This document shows positions 51,482 to 58,384 of a stretch of DNA of 64,000 nucleotides, piece by piece. Below the pieces are notes generated by a model, which was not told where the DNA came from, searched no databases, and saw nothing but the letters and a program-made list of their open reading frames with translations. Each line of letters begins with the position of its first letter. Position 1 is the first letter of the stretch. Location of the stretch: contig JAMPEQ010000002.1 of NCBI GenBank assembly GCA_023665085.1, positions 124,001 to 188,000 on the forward strand. The letters run 5' to 3'. A program made the translations under genes and the position numbers. Origin of the DNA: Bacteroides sp. (GTDB lineage: Bacteria; Bacillota; Clostridia; Oscillospirales; Acutalibacteraceae).

Positions 51482-53722
51482 TTATCGGGAAAATTTTTTA
51501 ATTTTATTCAGTCTTGTATTTAAACTTAAAATCTGTTCCTTGGTGAATTTTACGCCCAGCATTGAAAGAGCTCGCTTTAATGCAAAGCCCTTGGCAATTT
51601 CAATCATCGTTTTGCTGATTTTAAAGCCTGCAATAGACATACCCTCGGATTTCTTTTTGTCCTTTTTATTTGCTTTGCCGCTGTTTTTCAAAAATTTAAG
51701 CAGTGTTGGAACTACGCTCAGCAATACGAGCTTACCACGGAAGGTTGCCATAATATCTCCCAACGTATCGTTTATGGAAAGATAGCCGGACGGTGTTGTA
51801 ATTTCAAACCAGTTTATGACGTCCCCCTCTTCTGCCATTCGGTATTTTTCATTAAAGGTACTCACCTTTCTAATTGCGGCAGAATCCTCACATTCTCCAG
51901 CTTTGGCGGTAAGCTTTATTTCACCCTCATTTTTAACATCAAAATAGAAAAACGGATATTTTCCTCTTTTCTGTTTTCCGATACTTTTGCCATTGGCAAA
52001 CAGCTCAACCTCATTCTGATTTGTATAAACAGTAACTCTTGTAACATCCTCAACCCTGTCAACATATCGCTTGGAGCATATATGCACAAAGGGATCATCA
52101 GACAGCCATGCTTTATAAGCATAAAAGGAATCCTTCCTGTATCTTCTGTCAAAGGAAACAAGACCTTTGTGATTCATTCCGTTTTCTCCGCCCTCGCTGC
52201 GTGCATCGGCAGCAAAATCAAACATATTCCACACGTGCGTTGCCCAAAGGTACTTTCTGTCCATAATCTGCTTAATAAGCTCCTCGTGATAATATGCCTG
52301 ATATTCCTCAGTATAGTCACCCTGCTGCGGATCTGATGTATGCCAGTCAAGTGCTTCACAGCCATATTCACTGATACCGATTGCCTTATTAGAATATTTT
52401 TTATGAAAATTGTCAAACCAAGGTCCATACATTGACACATTACCGCCATACCAACCAAAATAATGATTATATGACAACACATCGGGAATATGAACATACT
52501 TCTCATCGGGACTGCACATTGTGACTGCAGCAAGTGTCGTAGGTCTTGTTTTGTCAAGAGAATGCACTAAATCATTCAGTATTTTATGATTTTCAATAAG
52601 ACTTTTATCTGACGCACCGCCCATGGTGATTTCATTTGAAAGTCCCCACACAGCTATGCACGGATGATTATAATTCTGGCACACAAGTTCACTCATCTGC
52701 GATTTTGTGTTTTCAAGTCCATTTGGCAAATGCTTTGAAATATACGGAATTTCAGCCCATACAATCAAGCCCTTTTCGTCACACAAATCATAAAACACCT
52801 GTGAATGCTGATAATGCGCAAGACGGACTGTATTTGCACCCATTTCACAAATCAAATCAATATCCTCTTTATGGTGCTCAATCAGGAGTGCATTGCCAAT
52901 TTCAGGTCTGTCCTGATGACGTGAAACACCTCTCAAAGGGTATTCGCGGCCGTTAAGAATAAAACCATCTTGCGGATTAATTTCAAAGCTTCGGATACCA
53001 AATCGAGCTGAAATTTCATCAACTGCTTCGCTATCAACTATAAGCTCTGCCCTTGCAGTATAAAGATATGGATCCTTTGTTCCGTTCCATAAATGGGGAT
53101 TTTCAATTTCAAAGGTAACATCGTTGCCTGTTAATACACTACCATCAACAGTAACCTGAACCACACCGTCACCCTTGACATAGGTTTTTACATTAACATA
53201 AGCCTTATCACCCTTGACCTCAGGCGTTATCATAATGCCGGAAGCCCCATAATAATCAAGATCAAAATGATTTTTGCTTACACCGATTATGGATACATCT
53301 CTGTAAATACCGCCGTAAAAGGTAAAATCAGCCTGCTGGGGATAAACGCTGTCATTCACACTGTTATCAACAGCAACCACAAGGAGATTTTCTTCCTTTA
53401 TTTCATCTATCATTGCTCGGAAGGTGGAATAGCCGCCGTCGTGCTTGGCTATACTTTTGCCGTTAAAAAACACCTCTGCTGATGCATTAACACCATCAAA
53501 CTGAAGGTAAATCTCTTCCCCTGCAGGGAAATCCTTTTTATGCAATTCCTTGGTGAAATAGCATTTTCCTCTGTAATAATCATTACCGCCGTCCTGACCG
53601 TCAATGCCATTCCAGGTATATGGCAGATTTAACATTTCCCAATCCAAAGGCAATGAAACAGGTGCTTTGACAGCAGTCTTGCTGAACAGCCAATGCTTGT
53701 TAATTATCTTTATCTCTCTCAA
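51482..53722 (-). CDS. Glycoside hydrolase family 2 (beta-galactosidase/glucuronidase-like)
   Basis: 746 residues from a TTG at 53722 behind GGAGGG. Domains: sugar-binding jelly roll (about 30-160), Ig-like (about 165-255), and TIM barrel (about 260-550) with RHQDRPEIG, acid/base Glu in WGLSNEITMGG near 365 and nucleophile Glu in ISEYGCEALDWH near 440. A further beta domain (about 555-640) is followed by an unusual basic, helix-rich tail from about residue 660 that I do not recognise. No signal peptide. Specificity between beta-galactoside, glucuronide and mannoside cannot be settled. Its promoter lies in a Fic gene relic. Confidence 0.85.
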   Translation of the reverse strand: MREIKIINKHWLFSKTAVKAPVSLPLDWEMLNLPYTWNGIDGQDGGNDYYRGKCYFTKELHKKDFPAGEEIYLQFDGVNASAEVFFNGKSIAKHDGGYSTFRAMIDEIKEENLLVVAVDNSVNDSVYPQQADFTFYGGIYRDVSIIGVSKNHFDLDYYGASGIMITPEVKGDKAYVNVKTYVKGDGVVQVTVDGSVLTGNDVTFEIENPHLWNGTKDPYLYTARAELIVDSEAVDEISARFGIRSFEINPQDGFILNGREYPLRGVSRHQDRPEIGNALLIEHHKEDIDLICEMGANTVRLAHYQHSQVFYDLCDEKGLIVWAEIPYISKHLPNGLENTKSQMSELVCQNYNHPCIAVWGLSNEITMGGASDKSLIENHKILNDLVHSLDKTRPTTLAAVTMCSPDEKYVHIPDVLSYNHYFGWYGGNVSMYGPWFDNFHKKYSNKAIGISEYGCEALDWHTSDPQQGDYTEEYQAYYHEELIKQIMDRKYLWATHVWNMFDFAADARSEGGENGMNHKGLVSFDRRYRKDSFYAYKAWLSDDPFVHICSKRYVDRVEDVTRVTVYTNQNEVELFANGKSIGKQKRGKYPFFYFDVKNEGEIKLTAKAGECEDSAAIRKVSTFNEKYRMAEEGDVINWFEITTPSGYLSINDTLGDIMATFRGKLVLLSVVPTLLKFLKNSGKANKKDKKKSEGMSIAGFKISKTMIEIAKGFALKRALSMLGVKFTKEQILSLNTRLNKIKKFSR

Positions 53723-53740
53723 ATTTATCCCTCCGATACG

Positions 53741-53827
53741 CTCTATATACGATGTTACGCTCTCTTTAACAAATACCTCACAGGTATCGCGATAGGTGAT
53801 TTCATTCTTCGTAACTTTATTATAACA
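53741..53827 (-). pseudogene. Fic gene fragment upstream of GH2
   Basis: On the minus strand the frame reads KNEITYRDTCEVFVK then ESVTSYIER, matching NDEITYHDTREVFDK and DGVTSYTGS of the intact Fic protein (residues about 25-50). Nucleotides match for long stretches (ATAGGTGATTTCAT on the plus strand is identical). The frame is continuous with the GH2 gene through its TTG. Only this N-terminal part remains. Confidence 0.7.
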
Positions 53828-53847
53828 TACTTTAAACTAATTTCGAA
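53819..53847 (-). promoter_or_regulatory. Probable GH2 promoter inside the Fic relic
   Basis: On the minus strand TTCGAA (53842-53847), 17 bases and TATAAT (53819-53824), about 100 bases before the GH2 start. The -10 box overlaps codons of the Fic fragment. The -35 is weak. Confidence 0.5.
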
Positions 53848-53872
53848 AAAGTTTTTTATCTACAGTTAAAAA

Positions 53873-53905
53873 GTAAGAGCGGTTTAAAATTCAAACTGCT
53901 CTTAC
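53873..53905 (-). terminator. Terminator of the SipW surface operon
   Basis: A 13-bp stem (one G-U), arms GTAAGAGCGGTTT (53873-53885) and AAACTGCTCTTAC (53893-53905); on the minus strand it is followed by TTTTT. It lies beyond the last surface-protein gene, which ends at 53994. Confidence 0.75.
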
Positions 53906-53993
53906 CTCAAATTCTGATAGCAAATAATAAAAAGGAAAGCCGTTCGTGCATGAATGTACGAACGACTTAATGATTATTAAATTGTAGCTGCGA

Positions 53994-54194
53994 TTACTTT
54001 CTAATGTAGGTAAAAGCACCTGTTGCAGTGGACTGATAGTCTGCAATCTCTGTAGGAGTGAGGGTTGTTGAATCATCACCCTTAACAAACCATTCATTAT
54101 CTGCGCTTGCTTTTGGCAGATAGCCGTCATCACCGACAAACTGGAATTTTGTGCCGAGGATTACCTCTGTCAAAGCAGTGTCATTTAAGAACAT
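53994..54194 (-). CDS. C-terminal part of the BspA-like surface protein, in a shifted frame
   Basis: 66 codons beginning MFLNDTALTEVILGTKF and ending TGAFTYIRK, the typical end of BspA/DUF285 leucine-rich-repeat surface proteins (a final repeat followed by GYLP...W...TPTEIADY). It overlaps the preceding gene by 10 bases and continues its repeat in the -1 frame. No convincing ribosome site precedes the ATG. It is best read as the separated end of the gene at 54185-54748, broken at a run of six A. Confidence 0.6.
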   Translation of the reverse strand: MFLNDTALTEVILGTKFQFVGDDGYLPKASADNEWFVKGDDSTTLTPTEIADYQSTATGAFTYIRK

Positions 54195-54748
54195 CTTTTT
54201 TCCATTGAGGTAACTTCTTTCAAGGAGTAACAGTCACAAAACATCTGCTTCATATTTGTAACATTGCTTGTATCTATAGTGTTAAACTTAATGGAGGTAA
54301 GATTTCCGCAAGAATCAAACATCAAGCTTGAATCAATAGGAAAGGTTACAGGGTAATCCTCTTTTGCAAGGATATATGCAGTATCACCAACCTGAAACAG
54401 CTTGATGCCCTTGCGAAGATTATCTGCAGATGCCGGGGCACCCTTAGCCTCCTGAACATAATTTGTGTTATTTTTCCAATCCTCATCTGTAAGACCAAGT
54501 GCAGCCTTCTGATTATTAAAACTGTCAAACACGATTTTTGTTGTGCCGTTGTTTTTCAAATTATACTTGGTAACAAAATCCTTGTAGAGCACAGGAGCAT
54601 TTGCTGTAATTTCGATATTCACTGTGCCTGCGTTTTTTGTTTGCGCAAATTTTGCAAAGGTAAAGCTTGTGCATATTGTAAGTATAACAGCTATAATACA
54701 AATGAAAGCAGAGAAAAATGCTCTGTTTTTCTTATTCGATTTTCCCAT
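54185..54748 (-). CDS. SipW-dependent, BspA-like surface protein (frameshifted)
   Basis: 187 residues. A basic start (MGKSNKKNR) and hydrophobic segment near 12-30 are followed by SFTFAKFAQTKNAGTVNIEI, the post-signal pattern of SipW substrates such as TasA. The C-terminal part has the DUF285-type repeat SIKFNTIDTSNVTNMKQMF. It ends early (MEKRCS) at a GGAAAAAAG tract, while the repeat continues in the -1 frame at 53994-54194. One missing A, sequencing error, or -1 slippage on A6 would each explain this. Fourth gene of the SipW operon; AAAGGGG precedes the ATG. Confidence 0.7.
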   Translation of the reverse strand: MGKSNKKNRAFFSAFICIIAVILTICTSFTFAKFAQTKNAGTVNIEITANAPVLYKDFVTKYNLKNNGTTKIVFDSFNNQKAALGLTDEDWKNNTNYVQEAKGAPASADNLRKGIKLFQVGDTAYILAKEDYPVTFPIDSSLMFDSCGNLTSIKFNTIDTSNVTNMKQMFCDCYSLKEVTSMEKRCS

Positions 54749-54764
54749 AGCATTTTCCCCTTTC

Positions 54765-55277
54765 TTAATCTATCTGTTCAAACTGAACATCAGAAATATT
54801 TTCATACAAATCACTATCTGCATCATCAAGAGCGGTGAAAGTGATTGACCTGTTTGCTTTTTGACCTGCTTCAAGATTTTCTGCATCAAATACAGCAGTA
54901 TTGATTTCATCAGTGGTTGTTACTGCCTGACTGCCAATACTCACGCAAATCTCAGGCGGAAGATTGCCGACAACTACTGTGTACTGCACTGCCATTTCCG
55001 AATCATTCAAAACCTCAAATGCATATTCACCCGAAGTGCCCTCTGCACTGTCAAGTTCAATAACTCCGGGCTGACCTGCACCCGCTGTGGCAGAAACGCT
55101 GAAGCGTGCCATACTTGCTGAATCAGAGCCCGTTGCTGAAGCTGTGTACCGTGCAAGACTCACACCGCTTAAAAGCAGAGTAACCACGAGCAGATAAATG
55201 ACGATTGCTGATATCGAAATTTTGAACCTTTTTTCTTTATTAACATGTATGGAGTTTCGTTTTTGTTTCTTCTCCAT
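54765..55277 (-). CDS. SipW-dependent TasA/CalY-like surface protein
   Basis: 170 residues: a basic start (KKQKRNSIHVNKEKRFK), a hydrophobic segment near 20-42 (ISAIVIYLLVVTLLLSGVSL), then ARYTASATGSDSASMARF, the motif typical just after the signal of SipW-cleaved proteins. The rest is a beta-rich domain with few positive charges. Such proteins form or anchor extracellular fibres or are small surface subunits. The gene overlaps sipW by 38 bases and GGAGG lies shortly upstream of its ATG, inside sipW. Confidence 0.75.
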   Translation of the reverse strand: MEKKQKRNSIHVNKEKRFKISISAIVIYLLVVTLLLSGVSLARYTASATGSDSASMARFSVSATAGAGQPGVIELDSAEGTSGEYAFEVLNDSEMAVQYTVVVGNLPPEICVSIGSQAVTTTDEINTAVFDAENLEAGQKANRSITFTALDDADSDLYENISDVQFEQID

Positions 55278-55782
55278 AATCTACATCCTCCTGAATTTTG
55301 CCCGAAGGTATGCACATCAGCAAACCTCCTGCAAGAACAATACAAAGCATACCCCAAGGTGATTTCAGTGCTGAAATAATCAGCCCTGCTTTTGGAATTA
55401 TCGTAACCACACAGCCAACCACATTATCCTTTGAAACAGGATCCTTATCAGTTGTGTTATTTGCATCACCCTGTGTAATATAACAGCCGTCCTGTGTGAT
55501 TTCCTTGATACGATGTGTTACAAGGTTTGTACCTGTTTTGTAAGTAACAATATCGCCGACTGCATAATCATTTTTTTCGTGGATAACAACCATATCATCC
55601 ACCTCAAATGCACCTGACATACTGCCTGACATAACAACTGCTGAGGAGTATCCGAATATCGACGGCTGATCTCCTGTCACAGTTTTGGCTGCCATTAAGT
55701 ACAGATTACATACCAAAATCACTGCCAACAAAACTATAAGCACCAAGCGAATCATTTTAACCGTAACTTTTATTCCCCGCAT
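55240..55782 (-). CDS. sipW: SipW-type signal peptidase I
   Basis: 180 residues. N-terminal membrane segment near 11-31, catalytic Ser in VVMSGSMSGAF near 49-59, YAVGDIVTYKTG near 73-84, and the histidine of VTHRIKE near 88-94 that replaces the usual Lys in ER/SipW-type peptidases. A second hydrophobic segment near 130-157 lies near the C-terminus. It should process the adjacent TasA-like and BspA-like proteins. Its start overlaps the preceding small gene by 13 bases. The operon is preceded by a cyclic-di-GMP riboswitch. Confidence 0.88.
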   Translation of the reverse strand: MRGIKVTVKMIRLVLIVLLAVILVCNLYLMAAKTVTGDQPSIFGYSSAVVMSGSMSGAFEVDDMVVIHEKNDYAVGDIVTYKTGTNLVTHRIKEITQDGCYITQGDANNTTDKDPVSKDNVVGCVVTIIPKAGLIISALKSPWGMLCIVLAGGLLMCIPSGKIQEDVDYGEETKTKLHTC

Positions 55783-55973
55783 TTTTTATCCCTTCTTTTG
55801 TCAACAATTAAAAATATGAGCACAACTGCACTTATACACATCAGTGAAACATAAGCACCCATTTCTGACGGAAGCTGCCACATATCATCAGCACCTGTGT
55901 GCGGTGACACATAGGAATTGCCATCCTCAACAACGATATACATACCGATTGTTATATCCATATCATCTTCCAC
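55770..55973 (-). CDS. Small protein with a sortase-type sorting signal
   Basis: 67 residues: YVSPHTGADD near 21-30, a spacer, a hydrophobic segment near 39-57 (AYVSLMCISAVVLIFLIV) and a basic end DKRRDKKCGE. This arrangement resembles LPXTG-type cell-wall sorting signals of the S/NPxTG kind. No signal peptide precedes it, so it may be the remaining tail of a larger surface protein or a small membrane protein. Start uncertain: GTG 55973 or ATG 55961. First gene after the riboswitch terminator. Confidence 0.5.
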   Translation of the reverse strand: MEDDMDITIGMYIVVEDGNSYVSPHTGADDMWQLPSEMGAYVSLMCISAVVLIFLIVDKRRDKKCGE

Positions 55974-56002
55974 GGCTTGGTTACCTGCCCGCTTCGTGTT
56001 TT

Positions 56003-56032
56003 AAAAACAAAAATAAGAATTACGCTTCTTAT
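56003..56032 (-). terminator. Riboswitch expression-platform terminator
   Basis: On the minus strand ATAAGAA (56032-56026) pairs with TTCTTAT (56019-56013), followed by TTTTGTTTTT. It directly abuts the aptamer, so ligand binding could control its formation. Confidence 0.7.
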
Positions 56033-56112
56033 GCGGCAACTGGCTGGCATATCATTTCTGACTTAGCCCCTTTAGCTTTGCGTCACCGACTTTCATCGGC
56101 TTTGCTATTGAA
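56031..56112 (-). ncRNA. Cyclic-di-GMP-I (GEMM) riboswitch aptamer
   Basis: On the minus strand the sequence shows the GEMM-I consensus in order: AGCAAAGCCGATGAAAGTCG (a GAAA-capped helix), GGTGACGCAAAGC, then GGGGCTAAG and a second helix closing with GCCAGCCAGTTGCCGCA. The invariant GACGCAAAGC and the G(T)TGCCG ending are present. It lies between a TTGACA promoter and a terminator, ahead of the SipW surface operon, so second-messenger control of that operon is expected. Sign of control (on or off) is not read out here. Confidence 0.9.
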
Positions 56113-56135
56113 ATATTCAATTTCGATTACAGGTA

Positions 56136-56164
56136 CATTTACACCCACCAAATTCACTTGTCAA
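56136..56164 (-). promoter_or_regulatory. Promoter of the riboswitch-SipW operon
   Basis: TTGACA (56159-56164), 17 bases and TAAATG (56136-56141) on the minus strand. The -10 is weak. A run of eight G on the plus strand (56196-56203) and repeats of TTTTGAAATT lie just upstream. Confidence 0.6.
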
Positions 56165-56284
56165 TACCTTTTTTGAAATTTTTTGAAATTTTTCAGGGGG
56201 GGGCAACTTTCCCCTATGTTTACATTAATTGTAAACCATATTTTCCCTAATGAAACAAAAATGTTTGATGTATAGATTTATATT

Positions 56285-56375
56285 GAAATACACAAAAACA
56301 GTAAACGAATAAAGTAAAAAAGAGGTAGGAGTAGTTCATAAACCAAACCACCCACTACCTCATAATATTGTGACA
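56285..56375 (+). repeat. Integrase-tail plus hairpin repeat, left end of the element (scar D)
   Basis: CAGTAAACGAATAA at about 56299-56312 followed by AAAAAAGAGGTAGGAG, a CACTACCTC arm and then TTGTGACAAAC matches the 3' end of the intact integrase and its flank (CAGTGAACGAATAA, AAAAAGAGGTAGGGG, CCCACCTC, TTGGTGACAAAC at about 60801-60875). Same orientation. These are candidate attachment-site repeats for the 56.3-60.9 kb element. Confidence 0.7.
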
Positions 56376-56384
56376 AACTCAAAG

Positions 56385-57158
56385 CTAATTTACAAAATCA
56401 GTTAACGAAGATTTCTGCTTTGATTTATTTAACTGTTTCTCCCAAGTTTTAAATAATTGAGATTTAAGAAAATTAATCAAACTATTCAGTTCAAGTTTCT
56501 CATCAAACTGCTCAAGTGCGTTATAGTAATCTTTTCTATCTTCTTCGTAAATCGTAATAGGAGGATGATTATGAATAAGCAAAATGTAATTCATCAAGAG
56601 TCTGCCGACTCTTCCATTGCCATCTGAAAACGGATGTATATTTTCGAACTTAGCGTGGAAATATGCAGCGGCAACCAATGCATTTTTATCATCGATATCC
56701 GTTAACTCATCAAGCAACTCACAGATTTCTTCTTGAACATCATCTACAGGTGCACCAACTTCATTCTTGCCTGTTACATAATCGTGGTGCTTATATTCAC
56801 CCGGTCGCTCTCCTATCTGATATCTTCGTTCATCATAAGTACCATTAGTTAAAATCATCTGAATTTCTTTCAAAAATTCTTCATCAACAATTTGCTTATC
56901 ATCAAATGCTGATAGCATTCTTTCATAGGCAGCTTTTGAATTCTGAATTTCGAACAATGTTTTTGTTGAGCCAGTGTATGAGGTCACTCCATCTTTATCA
57001 AACACCTCACGGGTATCATGATAGGTGATTTCATCATTCTCAATCTTACCTGAGTTATATGCAAAGTTAATTGAATATGAGCTTAACATAGATTCCAATT
57101 CATTGGCATTTTTTATATTCTGATTTTTCCAAAATTCTAAGATAGATTCGTATGTCAT
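56385..57158 (-). CDS. Fic-domain protein with N-terminal inhibitory motif
   Basis: 257 residues from ATG 57158 (GGAGG five bases upstream; an in-frame TTG at 57170 overlaps this site). The catalytic loop HPFSDGNGRVGRLL near 180-193 has the complete HPFx(D/E)GNGRxxR motif for AMP transfer. The helix segment NSGKIEN near 34-40 matches the (S/T)xxxE(G/N) inhibitory motif, so this is an autoinhibited class II Fic protein. Fic proteins modify hydroxyl groups of target proteins such as topoisomerases; the target here is unknown. First gene inside the left element repeat. It has its own promoter at 57185-57213. Confidence 0.9.
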   Translation of the reverse strand: MTYESILEFWKNQNIKNANELESMLSSYSINFAYNSGKIENDEITYHDTREVFDKDGVTSYTGSTKTLFEIQNSKAAYERMLSAFDDKQIVDEEFLKEIQMILTNGTYDERRYQIGERPGEYKHHDYVTGKNEVGAPVDDVQEEICELLDELTDIDDKNALVAAAYFHAKFENIHPFSDGNGRVGRLLMNYILLIHNHPPITIYEEDRKDYYNALEQFDEKLELNSLINFLKSQLFKTWEKQLNKSKQKSSLTDFVN

Positions 57159-57184
57159 AGTAGCCTCCAAATATTTCTGATTAC

Positions 57185-57213
57185 ATTATAACATAAAAAC
57201 GATGAGTTTTGAA
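57185..57213 (-). promoter_or_regulatory. Promoter of the Fic gene
   Basis: On the minus strand TTCAAA (57208-57213), 17 bases and TATAAT (57185-57190), 27 bases before the ATG. Confidence 0.65.
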
Positions 57214-57419
57214 AAAATTTTTATTCGTACCTAAACAAAATACTAAAAATTATGTTGATACAAAATTATTGACAGCAAAGGAAAATCCTGCTAAACTAAA
57301 TAGTGTTGGCAGAGGAAACCAACATTATACATTACAATTGAATATTTTGTACTAATTTATTTTTATAGTTTAACCAATGAGTTAAAACTAATTTTTCGGG
57401 TTTAATGTACGATTGGGAT

Positions 57420-57517
57420 AGTCGGGCATTGAGGCTTTACATATTTACATAGCAATTCCTCACACAAGGGAGTAGTCTGTGTAAAAGAATGTATAGGTTT
57501 CAGTGCCCGACTTTTTT
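57420..57517 (+). other. Structured leader with terminator ahead of the HTH gene
   Basis: AGTCGGGCATTG (57420-57431) pairs over 12 bases with CAGTGCCCGACT (57501-57512), ending in a run of six T. Inside are GAGG/CCTC (57431-57434 with 57458-57461) and ACACA/TGTGT (57462-57466 with 57478-57482, loop containing GGGAG). The compact multi-helix form resembles a regulatory RNA or replication/transfer attenuator. I could not match it to a known riboswitch. The rest of 57159-57419 holds only the Fic promoter and a short TGTTGG/CCAACA hairpin. Confidence 0.55.
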
Positions 57518-57839
57518 GCGTTCTGAAATCTATAAAACTTTAGAAAGGAGGTCTGATAACATTAACGGAAATTATTTTTTGTTGCCTAACAATATCTTTG
57601 ATGAAGATATGAAACCGAGAGATTTTGCAGTGTACAGTTTTCTTGTCAGCAGAAAATATAGCGTAAATGAGTGTTGGTATTCAGTTGAACATATTGCTGA
57701 ATATTGCAACATCAGTATTAATACTGCACGCAGAGCATTACACTGGCTTGAAGAAAACGGTTACATTGAAATCAAGAAATCTTTTCTCGGTGGAGTACAG
57801 CAAACGAACTTGTATAAGGTTCACAGAATCGCTGCCTGA
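57489..57839 (+). CDS. Helix-turn-helix protein of the integrative element
   Basis: The open frame has 116 codons, but its ATG at 57489 lies inside the terminator stem. The only good ribosome site, AAAGGAGG at 57544-57551, is nine bases before an ATT (57561), suggesting a rare ATT start and about 92 residues (MNGNYFLLPNN...). The protein has a RepA-like start (FLLPNNIFDEDMKPRDFAVY) and a winged HTH (EHIAEYCNISINTARRALHW). It may be a replication or excision regulator of the element. An ATG start at 57609 would remove the N-terminal part. Confidence 0.6.
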   Translation: MYRFQCPTFLRSEIYKTLERRSDNINGNYFLLPNNIFDEDMKPRDFAVYSFLVSRKYSVNECWYSVEHIAEYCNISINTARRALHWLEENGYIEIKKSFLGGVQQTNLYKVHRIAA

Positions 57840-58162
57840 CATCAATTTTGGTAGACAAACAATACAAAAGCCGTCAAGCAAAAATTGAAAAAGAAATCCT
57901 CTTTGAACAAACTACTCGAAACAGATACAAAAATTGATTTGTGGGCATTTGTCGAGGTCAGAAAAACAAATAAAAGCAGGTTGATTTTTACTGTTTTAGA
58001 CCAAAGCAAACACGATAGTGGTGCTTTGGTATCTGCGAGTTTCGGCTTTGTATTACGCTCGCCATATGGCAGCGAAATAAAGCCATTGGGCTAAGCCCAA
58101 ACCCCTATCTTTTCAAAACAAACTCCCTCAATATTACAAGGTCGATTTTCAAGCAGGTTAAA

Positions 58163-58188
58163 GTCAGGCGTATACTGTGACGCCCGAC
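58163..58188. other. Inverted repeat in a gene-poor stretch (possible transfer-origin remnant)
   Basis: GTCAGGCGT (58163-58171) and ACGCCCGAC (58180-58188) pair over eight of nine bases; a perfect CGGCAGAGCCG follows near 58201. The surrounding 57840-58311 is richer in GC than its neighbours. A 69-codon TTG frame at 57885-58094 is not convincing. Such repeats occur next to relaxase genes in mobilisable elements, but none is present, so this is only suggestive. Confidence 0.3.
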
Positions 58189-58311
58189 GAATCACATCGG
58201 ACGGCAGAGCCGACCGAATTTCAAGGAATTTTAGAATTATTTATTAGGCGCTGTGATAGGTGCATACTGAAAACTAACAAAATCAAAACATTTGTCAATA
58301 TCACAACAAGA

Positions 58312-58340
58312 TTGCAATATTCTTGAAATAATGTTAAAAT
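58312..58340 (+). promoter_or_regulatory. Promoter of the unknown element gene
   Basis: TTGCAA (58312-58317), 17 bases and TAAAAT (58335-58340), 45 bases before the ATG at 58385. Confidence 0.65.
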
Positions 58341-58384
58341 TAATTGATAAATTTATAGCATAAGATGTTGGAAAAGAGGCTATT

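Noticed and set aside
57885-58094. 69-codon frame starting at TTG after the HTH gene
   Set aside because: No ribosome site at proper distance, no recognisable domain, and the sequence overlaps a repeat-rich stretch; treated as non-coding or remnant.
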